From DASXMX01 sp036794395 (GTDB lineage Bacteria; Planctomycetota; Phycisphaerae; Tepidisphaerales; Tepidisphaeraceae), in NCBI GenBank assembly GCA_036794395.1, contig DAIRGS010000064.1, positions 1 through 26,381 on the forward strand: DNA of 26,381 bases, in the 5' to 3' direction. A program made the translations under genes and the position numbers. Position 1 is the first letter of the stretch. Every line of letters begins with the position of its first letter. A model generated the notes under the pieces. That model did no database searches, was not told where the DNA came from, and saw nothing but the letters and a program-made list of their open reading frames with translations. Shown one piece after another: positions 1 through 8,800 of the stretch.

Positions 1-117
1 CGTGATTTCGACTTGTGGGTAATGACAAGGGCGTACCGGTGGAGGGAGAAGAAGGTTATCATGCGGCGGCGATCGGTTCATCTGCATTGAATCAATACAC
101 GAAAGGATCCGCTGGCC

Positions 118-972
118 ATGAAATACGGAATCAACCTTCTTCTTTGGGGCGCTGAGATTGGGGAATCGCATTATCCGTTGCTGGAGAAGATCAAGTCGTG
201 GGGATTTGATGGGGTGGAGATTCCGTGTTTTGGGTTTGATGAGAACCGGTATAAAAAGCTGGCGGGAAAGCTGAAGGATCTGGGGTTGCAGTGTACGACG
301 TGCGTGATCGTTTCGAAGGAGACCAATCCGCTGGATCCGGATCCAAAGGTGCGGCAGGCGGGCGTGGACTTTCTGAAGAAGATGATCGATCAGAATAAGA
401 CGGTGGGTTCGGGGTTGATGATGGGGCCGTACAGCTCGCCGGTGGGCGGGCTCGTGGGGCGCGGGCATACGGATGAAGAATGGAAGCGGGCGGTGGAGGT
501 GTTTCAGAAGGTGGCGCCGCATGCGCAGCAGGTGGGGATTCCGATGGCGCTGGAATACCTCAACCGGTTTGAGCACTACTTCATCAACGATACGGTGACG
601 GCGGCGCGGTTTGTGGATGAAGTGAATCATCCCTCGTTCAAGCTGCACTACGATACATTTCACGCGAACATTGAAGAGAAGAAGATTCCCGAGGCGATTC
701 GGGCGGGTGGGAAGCGGATCATTCACGTTCATATTTCGGAGAACGACCGATCGACGCCCGGCGAGGGGCATGTTCATTGGGATCAGTCATTTCAGACGCT
801 GGCCGAGATTGGGTATGACGGATGGCTGATGATCGAAGCGTTTGGCAATGCGCTGCCTGAGATTGCGGGGGCGACGTGCATCTGGCGGAAGATGTTCCCG
901 GATGAACAGTATCTGGCCACGCATGGGCTGGCATTCATGAAGCAGAACGTGGCTAAGTACTGGAAGAAATAG
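118..972 (+). CDS. Sugar phosphate isomerase/epimerase, ketose 3-epimerase-like (TIM barrel)
   Basis: The 284-residue protein has the fold pattern of the xylose-isomerase-like TIM barrel family (AP endonuclease 2 superfamily). Four residues fit the metal-binding and catalytic set of D-tagatose/D-psicose 3-epimerases: Glu146 (ALEYLNR), Asp179 (LHYDTFHAN), His205 (HVHISEND) and Glu240 (LMIEAFG). Their spacing (33, 26 and 35 residues) equals that of the known epimerases (Glu152/Asp185/His211/Glu246 in the Pseudomonas cichorii enzyme). It therefore probably epimerises a free or phosphorylated ketose at C3 using a divalent metal, in the cytoplasm; the exact substrate cannot be read. An AAAGGA Shine-Dalgarno-like stretch lies about 11 bases before the ATG. 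No signal peptide is visible. The gene stands alone; the next gene begins about 190 bases later. Confidence 0.85.
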   Translation: MKYGINLLLWGAEIGESHYPLLEKIKSWGFDGVEIPCFGFDENRYKKLAGKLKDLGLQCTTCVIVSKETNPLDPDPKVRQAGVDFLKKMIDQNKTVGSGLMMGPYSSPVGGLVGRGHTDEEWKRAVEVFQKVAPHAQQVGIPMALEYLNRFEHYFINDTVTAARFVDEVNHPSFKLHYDTFHANIEEKKIPEAIRAGGKRIIHVHISENDRSTPGEGHVHWDQSFQTLAEIGYDGWLMIEAFGNALPEIAGATCIWRKMFPDEQYLATHGLAFMKQNVAKYWKK

Positions 973-1035
973 TGGGAGGCGGAGCGCGCGAGTTGCCGGC
1001 AATAACTCCGGGCGAGCATCGAAAGAAATCCTTTA

Positions 1036-1059
1036 ACACGAAGGCACGAAGACACGAAG
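1036..1059. repeat. Three tandem 8-bp units of [AG]CACGAAG
   Basis: Three head-to-tail copies of an 8-base unit, ACACGAAG, GCACGAAG and ACACGAAG, lie between the epimerase and histidine kinase genes. Similar runs are scattered between genes in many planctomycete-like genomes, as I recall them. No function is evident and no open frame is convincing here. Confidence 0.6.
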
Positions 1060-1161
1060 AATTGCTTGTGTGACGGTCAGTCGGGCGGTGGTGATTCGTT
1101 TGGTGATTCGCTTGGATTGGCTTGGGCACTTGTTTGACGGGAATCGAGCGGTCGTTTGAGG

Positions 1162-3261
1162 ATGGTTGTGGCCGGGGTTCTGGAGTTGAAAGTGCGAAAT
1201 GCTCCTGAAAATGACATCGACCCTCGTTCGCAGGCCGAAAGCGAGGGACGGTTGATTGAACTCGAGCGGCAGGTGCGGGTGGTCGAGACCGTGCTGACAT
1301 CGATCAGGGACTTTGCGTACACGTTCGATCACGATGGACGATTCGTTTACGTGAACAAGCCGTTGCTCGACCTATGGGGGTTGGAACTTGGGGATGCGGT
1401 TGGAAGGAATTTTTACGACTTGAAATATCCCGACGAACTGGCGGGGAAACTTCAGCGGCAAGTTCAGCAGGTGTTCGACACCGCGATGCCGCTTTCTGAC
1501 GTTACCGAATATACAAGCCCGAACGGGACGGCCGGGTATTACGAATACATATTTATGCCGGTTTGGGCGGCTGATGGATCGGTGGAATTCGTCGCTGGTT
1601 CCACGCGGGACATAACGGCCCATCATGGTGCGTTTGAGGGACTTCAGCGGAGCGAGGAAAGGATCCGCATCAGCGAGGGCCGTTTTCGCCAGCTTGCCGA
1701 TGCGATGCCGCAGATTGTCTGGACGGCGCAGCCGGACGGATCGCTCGATTATTACAACCGGCGATGGTTTGAATATGTGAATCTCAGCCCGGACGCGGCA
1801 GATGAGGCGCGCTGGGATCGATTCATCCATCCCGAGGATATAGGGCGGGCGTATGACGCATGGACAAAGGCGTTGCAAACGGGCAAGCAGTATCAAATTG
1901 AGTTTCGGGTGAAACGCGCCGATGGGCAGTACCGGTGGTTTCTGGTTCGAGCGTTACCGATTAGCGATGATCAGGGGTCGATCGCCAGGTGGTACGGAAC
2001 GTGTACCGACATTGAGGATCAGAAGGAGCTTCAAGAGCAGCGGGAACATTTGCTGGAAGCCGAGCGTGCCGCCCGCGCGGCGGCCGAGCATGCGAGCCGG
2101 ATGAAAGATGAATTTCTGGCGACGCTGTCGCATGAGCTTCGGACGCCGCTCAACGCGATTCTGGGCTGGGCGCAGCTGCTCAAAGGTGATGCGACCGATC
2201 GGGAAGATCTTCAGCAGGGCCTGGAGACGATCGAGCGAAACGCGCGGGTTCAGACTGAGTTGATCGAAGACCTGCTGGATATGAGCCGGATCATTTCCGG
2301 CAAGCTGCACCTGGAGGTGAAATCGCTGGACCCGGTTGCATTTGTCGATGCGGCGATCGAGACCGTCGGTCCTGCGGCGGCGGGCAAGCGAATTCAAATT
2401 GAAAAGCACGTCGAGCCGATGGCGGGCCCGGTTTGGGGCGACGCGGCCCGGCTTCAGCAGGTCGTGTGGAACCTTCTTTCCAACGCCATCAAGTTCACGC
2501 CCGAAGGCGGAAGCGTGATGGTGAATGTCGCGAGGGTGAATTCAAATTTGGAAATTCGGGTGGCGGACAGCGGCAAGGGAATCGATCCTTCGTTCCTTCC
2601 GTACGTTTTCGACCGTTTCCGCCAGGAAGATTCCTCTATGAGCCGAAAGCACAATGGGCTCGGGTTGGGCCTTGCGATTGTCAAGCAATTGGTCGAGCTG
2701 CACGGCGGAACGGTTGGCGTCAACAGCGCGGGGGAAAGCAAGGGCACGACGTTCCAGGTCAACCTCCCGACGCAACGAACCGATAACGCGCCGGATGAAA
2801 GTCCGCCGGCAAATTCCCAGGCGGTACGTTCTGTTCCAACCGGGATCGAGCGCGCGAACCTGTCAGGGCTCAGGGTGCTGGTTGTGGATGATGAAGCGGA
2901 CGCATGCAAATTGCTGAAGCGCATGCTTGAAGAGTGCAGCGCCCAGGTTGTGACCGCGGGCTCCGCCGCCGAGGGGATATCGATGCTTAAGGCGCATCAG
3001 CCGCACGTGCTGGTCAGCGACATTGGGATGCCCGATGTGGATGGTTATGAGTTTCTCCGGCGCGTCAGGAGTTTGCCAACCGAGACTGGGGAGCCCATTG
3101 CCGCGATCGCGCTGACGGCATTTGCTCGATCCGAGGACAGGAGCCGAGCGCTGGCAGCGGGGTTTTCGGCACACGTTTCCAAACCGGTCGAGCCTTCGGA
3201 GCTGATTGCAACGATCGCCGGGTTGGCGGCGAAGATCAAACGTGGCGAATTAGACAGTTAA
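1162..3261 (+). CDS. Hybrid sensor histidine kinase, PAS-PAS-HisKA-HATPase-REC
   Basis: I chose the ATG at 1162; a TTG two codons earlier is less likely, and no strong ribosome site decides it. Numbering is from the ATG (699 residues). A short coiled coil leads into two PAS domains, about residues 40-155 and 170-290. The second ends in a PAC-like segment (GQYRWFLVRALPI, then WYGTCTDIEDQK). HisKA follows with phospho-acceptor His324 in LSHELRTPLN. The ATPase domain shows an N box (WNLLSNAIKF), a G1 box (DSGKGI) and a G2 box (GLGLGLAIVKQL). A C-terminal receiver domain has the Asp pair in VVDDE, phospho-acceptor Asp620 in VSDIGMPDVDGYE and Lys674 in SKPVE. No transmembrane segment is seen, so it probably senses a cytoplasmic signal. 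It would autophosphorylate and pass phosphate to its own receiver. No response regulator lies next to it, so the output partner is unknown. Confidence 0.92.
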   Translation: MVVAGVLELKVRNAPENDIDPRSQAESEGRLIELERQVRVVETVLTSIRDFAYTFDHDGRFVYVNKPLLDLWGLELGDAVGRNFYDLKYPDELAGKLQRQVQQVFDTAMPLSDVTEYTSPNGTAGYYEYIFMPVWAADGSVEFVAGSTRDITAHHGAFEGLQRSEERIRISEGRFRQLADAMPQIVWTAQPDGSLDYYNRRWFEYVNLSPDAADEARWDRFIHPEDIGRAYDAWTKALQTGKQYQIEFRVKRADGQYRWFLVRALPISDDQGSIARWYGTCTDIEDQKELQEQREHLLEAERAARAAAEHASRMKDEFLATLSHELRTPLNAILGWAQLLKGDATDREDLQQGLETIERNARVQTELIEDLLDMSRIISGKLHLEVKSLDPVAFVDAAIETVGPAAAGKRIQIEKHVEPMAGPVWGDAARLQQVVWNLLSNAIKFTPEGGSVMVNVARVNSNLEIRVADSGKGIDPSFLPYVFDRFRQEDSSMSRKHNGLGLGLAIVKQLVELHGGTVGVNSAGESKGTTFQVNLPTQRTDNAPDESPPANSQAVRSVPTGIERANLSGLRVLVVDDEADACKLLKRMLEECSAQVVTAGSAAEGISMLKAHQPHVLVSDIGMPDVDGYEFLRRVRSLPTETGEPIAAIALTAFARSEDRSRALAAGFSAHVSKPVEPSELIATIAGLAAKIKRGELDS

Positions 3262-3372
3262 ATGATCGAGCATGATTCGGCGCTGATCCGGCGTCTTGGC
3301 GGCAGGTGAAATCGGTATCGCGGTGGGTTGGCGAGAGGAGAATTGCAGCGATCTGAGAATCCGGGGTGGCGC

Positions 3373-3390
3373 GGGGTACCGCTATACCCC
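3373..3390. other. GC-rich stem-loop in the convergent gap 3262-3481
   Basis: The 220-bp space between the convergent histidine kinase and ABC ATPase genes contains GGGGTA-CCGCTA-TACCCC, a six-base perfect stem. It has no T-run, so a terminator role is only a guess. The small frames across this gap have no supporting start or family resemblance. Confidence 0.3.
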
Positions 3391-3481
3391 GGCGTGGGGG
3401 CGTTTCGGGGTGGGACGCGGCGTTTGGGGGGACATGGCGCGGGGTGAATTGAGGCAGTGGCGCGTGATTCGGCACAGTCAT

Positions 3482-4807
3482 TTAGTTCTCGGGCAGCGAT
3501 TCGGCCGCCAGCACCGGAGTGCGAGCCTGCGATCGCGACGGATTTGGGTCGGTATCGAGTCCACCTGACACTTCCCAATCCGCGTTGAGAAAGACGGTTC
3601 CAAGGCCGCGATATGGGGCGGACCCGGTTTTGTAAACGTCGGCCACTTCGATCTCGAAGGTTGATACCGCCGCAAGCATGTCGTAATCGACATGGGCATC
3701 ACCGAGCCAGATGTCGACCGAGTATTCCCCCTGGAGTAGCGGAGTTTGCTTAATGCGACAGCGGATGACGCCGTTTTGGTAGGAAGGTCGTTCGGCCTTG
3801 TAGCCGGTCATTCGCATGTTGACGCCACCGATGATGCCGAGGGTGGGATGATTGACGACGATCCCGAGGTTAGGTGTGGTGAGCGGCGGAAGAGCGCCGA
3901 CGTCGAAGGCAACTTCGAGCAGGACGTCGGATCCGAGAAGGTACTGCCCGCAGTCGTTACCTGATTCGTCGATGGTGCGGACGGATTGAATCATTGGCTT
4001 GGCCCACGCCGGCCGGCATCTCGCCAGGGATGCCGCATCACCGCGAGTGGTTTTGCCCAGGCTCATGTACGCCTGGACGGCCAGCGCTGTTTCGCCCGCA
4101 AAATTGACCCGGCCGCCATCCATGACGACAACGCGGTTGCAGAGGTTGGAGATGGCGGCCATGTTGTGGCTGACCAGGATCACCGTCCGCCCGGATCGGG
4201 CGACCTCGCCCATTTTCCCCAGGCATTTATTCTGGAACTGCGCATCACCGACGGCCAACACTTCGTCGACGATGAGAATCTCAGGATCGAGATGAGCGGC
4301 CACGGCAAACGCGAGGCGAACGTACATGCCGCTGCTGTACCGCTTTACCGGGGTATCGAGAAACTTTTCGACTTCGGCGAAATCGACAATCGCATCAAAC
4401 TGGCGGCGGATTTCTGATCGGCGCATGCCGAGAATCGCGCCGTTGAGATAGATATTCTCGCGGCCGGTGAGTTCCGGATGGAACCCGGTTCCGACTTCGA
4501 GAAGGCTTCCAACCCGACCATAAAGATCAATAACGCCCGTGGTGGGTTCGCTAATCCGGCTCAGCAATTTCAATAGCGTGCTCTTGCCGGCGCCATTTCG
4601 GCCGATGATGCCGACCACGTCGCCTTGAATAATATCCAGATCGACATCGCGAACAGCCCAGAAGATCTCGGACTGGGCGCGGCGAAACGGATGACGGAGA
4701 CGGTCCATCACCAGGTCGCGAAACGTAGTGGCCTTAGGCCGGCCATGCTCGATCTGGAACGACTTGCTGAGCCCCCGAATTGAAATCGCCACTTCACCCG
4801 ATGACAT
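3482..4807 (-). CDS. Polysaccharide ABC transporter ATP-binding protein with Wzt-like C-terminal domain
   Basis: The 441-residue protein has a full ABC ATPase in its first 250 residues: Walker A GRNGAGKST (69-77), signature YSSGM (157-161), Walker B EILIVDE (177-182) and H-loop His214. The long insert before Walker A and the stretch SLLEVGTGFHPELTGREN are typical of the Wzt/TagH/KpsT branch that exports polysaccharides. Residues about 265-415 form a predicted beta-rich domain resembling the glycan-recognising C-terminal domain of Wzt, which reads the finished O-antigen end. It would act at the inner face of the cytoplasmic membrane with the permease encoded just upstream. It is the last gene of the long minus-strand operon, 159 bases after the permease stop. 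Which sugar chain it recognises cannot be told. Confidence 0.9.
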   Translation of the reverse strand: MSSGEVAISIRGLSKSFQIEHGRPKATTFRDLVMDRLRHPFRRAQSEIFWAVRDVDLDIIQGDVVGIIGRNGAGKSTLLKLLSRISEPTTGVIDLYGRVGSLLEVGTGFHPELTGRENIYLNGAILGMRRSEIRRQFDAIVDFAEVEKFLDTPVKRYSSGMYVRLAFAVAAHLDPEILIVDEVLAVGDAQFQNKCLGKMGEVARSGRTVILVSHNMAAISNLCNRVVVMDGGRVNFAGETALAVQAYMSLGKTTRGDAASLARCRPAWAKPMIQSVRTIDESGNDCGQYLLGSDVLLEVAFDVGALPPLTTPNLGIVVNHPTLGIIGGVNMRMTGYKAERPSYQNGVIRCRIKQTPLLQGEYSVDIWLGDAHVDYDMLAAVSTFEIEVADVYKTGSAPYRGLGTVFLNADWEVSGGLDTDPNPSRSQARTPVLAAESLPEN

Positions 4808-4890
4808 TACATCTCACATCCAAGCCCGAATTGATTGCCTCGTGCCCGAGCCGATTTTAGGCGGATCAAACGATCCATCCACGAGGCTAC

Positions 4891-4930
4891 ATGAAACGTT
4901 TTGTAGCAGAATGAAACACTTTTGACAGTT
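4891..4930. repeat. Imperfect tandem pair, ATGAAAC-led 20-bp units
   Basis: Two adjacent 20-base units both begin ATGAAAC and then carry a short T-rich run, GTTTTG in the first and ACTTTTG in the second. They sit in the 159-bp gap between the permease and ATPase genes, upstream of the ATPase. They might be a protein-binding site or part of an internal promoter; no clear -10/-35 pair is visible. Confidence 0.3.
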
Positions 4931-4966
4931 CACTGGACCGGGATTGCAAGCCTACTACAGAGTTTC

Positions 4967-5836
4967 CTAGATCACATCGGCAAATTGCCTTTCCATCCGT
5001 TTAAAAGCGAACAGGCCGATGGCGAAGATGACGACAACGAAAGATGCGGAGTATATGACCCATCCCCACTGAACCGCTCCGGCTCCGAGGATTGACCACC
5101 GAAACCCTTCAATCAACGAGGCCAGGGGGTTAAGAAAATAGAGGGTCTGCACGCGCGGTGAAAGATTCGGGACATTGGCGATCGTGTAGCCGACCGGGCT
5201 GGCGTACATCATCAATTGGAGGAACGGCGGCAGGGCATATTGCAGATCGCGATAGCTGACCATCAGGGCCGATGTCCAAAGCCCCAGGCCGATCGCACCT
5301 GCAATCAGCAGTCCGATCCACAGCGGCAGCAACAGGACCGGCCAGCCGGGGTTGATGCGATAATGAATCATCATGACGACCTGGAGCAACGCGGCGACCG
5401 CGAAGTCGACGGTGGTCGTTCCAATTGTTGACAGCGGAAGCATCAGGCGCGGGAAATACACTTTGGAAACCAGCCGGGCGTTTTCAACAACCGAGGCACT
5501 TGCGCGCGTGAGCGTGCCATTGAAGGCATTCCATGCAAGCAGGCCGGAGTATGAAAAAACGAGATATGGGAAGTGTTTGCCTCCAATGTCCGGGGACATG
5601 TTGGCGATTCGGCCGAACACGAATGCGAAAATCGCCGCGGCGAACAGCGGTTGCAAAATGACCCAGAGAACGCCCAACGCCGTTTGCTTGTAACGAACTT
5701 TTACATCGCGCTGCGCGAAAGTGAAAAGCAGATCGCGATAGAGCCACAGCTCGCGCAGCGAAAGCTTGGCCCATTTGCCCGGCGGGCGAATGGACAGAAG
5801 GGGCTTGTTTGCCGGTCGCAGTGCCGTTGTGGTCAT
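4967..5836 (-). CDS. Polysaccharide ABC transporter permease (ABC-2 type, Wzm/TagG-like)
   Basis: The 289-residue membrane protein has about six hydrophobic helices. The cytoplasmic lead-in LWLYRDLLFTFAQRDVKVRYKQTALGVLWVILQPL is split here only by my reading; its core RYKQTALG and WVILQPL are the hallmark start of ABC-2 polysaccharide and teichoic acid permeases. The segments SPVGYTI and YFLNPLASLIEGFRW near the end are also characteristic. It would form the membrane channel for a lipid-linked polysaccharide, pairing with the ATPase encoded next. It starts 24 bases after the stop of the large TPR gene, in the same operon. Length and topology are normal for the family; nothing odd was seen. 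Confidence 0.9.
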   Translation of the reverse strand: MTTTALRPANKPLLSIRPPGKWAKLSLRELWLYRDLLFTFAQRDVKVRYKQTALGVLWVILQPLFAAAIFAFVFGRIANMSPDIGGKHFPYLVFSYSGLLAWNAFNGTLTRASASVVENARLVSKVYFPRLMLPLSTIGTTTVDFAVAALLQVVMMIHYRINPGWPVLLLPLWIGLLIAGAIGLGLWTSALMVSYRDLQYALPPFLQLMMYASPVGYTIANVPNLSPRVQTLYFLNPLASLIEGFRWSILGAGAVQWGWVIYSASFVVVIFAIGLFAFKRMERQFADVI

Positions 5837-5860
5837 TTCGGAAAAACCTCGGATGAATGT

Positions 5861-8800
5861 TCAGCCATTGGCGCGGGGGGCACTGGCATCGAGTTCAGCC
5901 TTGAGGGCATCAAGGTCGCGTTTTTCGGTCTCGGACGGAGCGTCGAGTTGAATTGAATCCATTTCGTGAATTGCCGCCTGGGCCTCAGTGAGCTTCTTGC
6001 CTGACAGGAGTGCTCGTGCAAGGCGAACGCGATACTGGACGGTTCGAGGCGCCAGACGAACGGCGTTAAGGGCACTGGCGGCGGCATCGGGATAGTGTTG
6101 TCGCTTTTGCTCGACGAACGCAAGGGTATCGTGAAGCGGCGCGGCATCGGGTGCCAACTTGATCGCAGCCGTAGCCAGGTTGGCCGCCTCCGACAGATCA
6201 CCTCCATTTTGGGCCAGCACCATAGCAAGGTTATTTTGCGCGATGATGCGATCCTGGGACCACTCGGGAAGCTGTTCGATCGCTTTGCGGTAACTGGCCT
6301 GGGCATCATTGGCATTTGCATCGGCCTCGTCAAACATGCCCAGCGTGAGCCAGGATACTCCGGATACTTCGGCTTTATCGGTTAAGGCCGACAGGATTTT
6401 ACGGGCCTGCGCGCCGTCGGATTTGTCATGCGAGTGGCGATAAAGATTATCCCACATCCGGGCAAGCATGATTCTCTCATCAAGCGCGTCGGGTGGGATA
6501 GCCTGCTCGGCACGGGAAAGTGATTGGGTTGCCTCGCTGCCATCCAATTCAGATGACGCGAAAGCCATGTACGCCAGACGCCCGCGCGGCCCAAGATCCA
6601 GAAGAGGCTGCACCAAGGCAGGAACATCGGTTTTTCCGAGGTGGTGCTGGGCCAGCGCGTAAATGGGGATCGCGGCTTGATAGGCATCAGGGTTTGTCGC
6701 GGCAATGTGGGCGTAGGGCTCTAGCTGTTGGATCGCGTCGTCAAAAAGTTCCAATTCGATATCAGACTGTGCGATTTGAAGGTCGGCCGGCAACGGATTG
6801 GCGAGCGAGCGCGAGCGCCATTTGAGCGCTTCGCCCAGTGCATCGCGAGGTCGTTTCTCCTGGCGGAGAATTGCGACCAGAACAATTTGCGGCTCAATAG
6901 AGGCCGGGAAAAGTTGGGAGGCGCGGGAGGCGCGGTCCTGGGCTTCGCTCAGATGACCCGACCCGGCGAGCAATTCGATAGCGCGCATGTGCAAAGGGAG
7001 GAAGTCGGGGAACTGCTGGATCAGTTGATCGACATCGGCAACGAGTTGGGCGGGTTGTTTTGACGGGCTTCGCGCGGCGACAAGCGCCTGAATGGATGCC
7101 GCCGCGGCATCGCTGGTGGGATCTTGTACGAATGACCTGATGAATGGCCGCAACTCAGGGGCGGTATTCCAATGCGAAAGCCAGTCGGCATGGGCCGCGA
7201 GAGCGGTCAGCTTCTGATCGCGCGGAACAGCGGCGGCAGCTTTGGTAACGGTGGCCTTGGCCTCATCGACGCGGCCAAGGGTGAGATTGGTATCAACCAT
7301 CCCCAGCCACGCGGGAACGATCGTTGTGTCGGCGGAGGTGGCGCGGGTGAAGCAGTCCAGCGCAGCGGCCGGGCCGGACGATCTCAGGGCAAAGCGGGCT
7401 TGTTCGAACTGGGCAAGGCCCGGGTGCTTTTTGTCAGTGTTCAGACGTTCGAGGAGTTCTTGAACCCGGGATTGATTTCCGCGGGTCCGGAAGAAATCCG
7501 CGCCGGCTGCCATGACCGCCGGGACACACTCGGGGTCTCTGAGGAGCCGATCAAAATCCACCTCGGCCTGATCAGGTTGGCCCCCCCGCCACTTCAATTG
7601 CGCGAGGAACAGAGCGTCGCTGACATCGCCGGGGGCGCCTTGAAGATTTGCGACAAAGCCCATGGCAAATGGGATGTCGCCCGCGTTTGTGGCGACGCGT
7701 GCCGCGGCAATCTGAAGAGCTGGATTGATGCTGGGAAGTTTGCTGATTCGGGTCAGCTCCTCGCGAGACCCGGCAAAGTTTCCTGTTTTTCGAAGCGACT
7801 CGGCATATTGAAGACCGAGCTGCGCGGAGTTCGGGTCGATCGAGATGGCGACTTTGAGTTGTTCGGCCGTATCGGAGGATCGTTTGAGACGATTGTACGC
7901 GTCGGCAAGCAGGAGACGGGCGGCCAGAAGATTGGGCTCGGATTGTGTCGCCTTCTGGAGCAGCGTGACGGCCTGCTGCACATCCGCATTTGAACTGGCA
8001 AACTGTAAGAGCATTCGTCCACGGGCGACTTGCCACATAACACCATCGCCAACGAGGTCGTGAATGCGGCCGATCGTGCGCTCGATGAATGGGCGATCAT
8101 CCCGCGTGTACCGGGCCTCGGTCGCCATGATCTGGACAGCCAGGTCTTTGGGCTCCGCGTCGGCGAGCTTTTGCATTTCGGCCTGGGCGCGCGGATCACC
8201 GGAGCGATCGAGCAAATGAGCCCAGGCAATTCGCCAGCTCAGCAGATTGGGCTCGCGAGCGCCGGCTCGGGCCGCCTCAAATTGCCGGGTGGCGTCCTGG
8301 GGTTTCCCCGCATTCAGAACGTCGGTCGCCTGGGCGAGGGCCTGGTCTGGCGTTGAACCGTAATCGCGTTGAATTTTGTCCCGGCACGCTTTTTCAATGT
8401 CGTCGCCCAGCTGGCGTTTATTGCTGATGATGATGAGTCGGGCGAGCGATTCCTCGCTAATTGCTTTACTTGCATCGAGCGCGGTCTTTGCAGCGGCAAT
8501 AGCCTGATCGCGGTGTCCAGTAGCGGCCATCAGGTTTACGCGAGTACACAAGAGCCGGCCATCATCATTAACCTTGGGGAGAAGTTCCTTATCGATAAAA
8601 TCGAGTAGACCTGACGGATCGCGAACCACACCCGCCTCGAATGCGGCTTCAATGACGCGCACGTTGGAGAATACGACCGCGCCATTATGCCGCCGCCGGA
8701 ATGCTTCCTGTGCGGCTTGAATCGCTTCCTGGTGTTTTCCAGCCTGGGACAAAACTTCGGCACTTCGCAGCAACGGCGCGAACCATGTTGAGCTCCACTG

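Noticed and set aside
1..90. Open frame of 29 codons from the window edge to a TGA, possibly the end of an upstream gene
   Set aside because: Its composition is rich in Arg and Trp, it matches nothing I know, and too little is present to judge.
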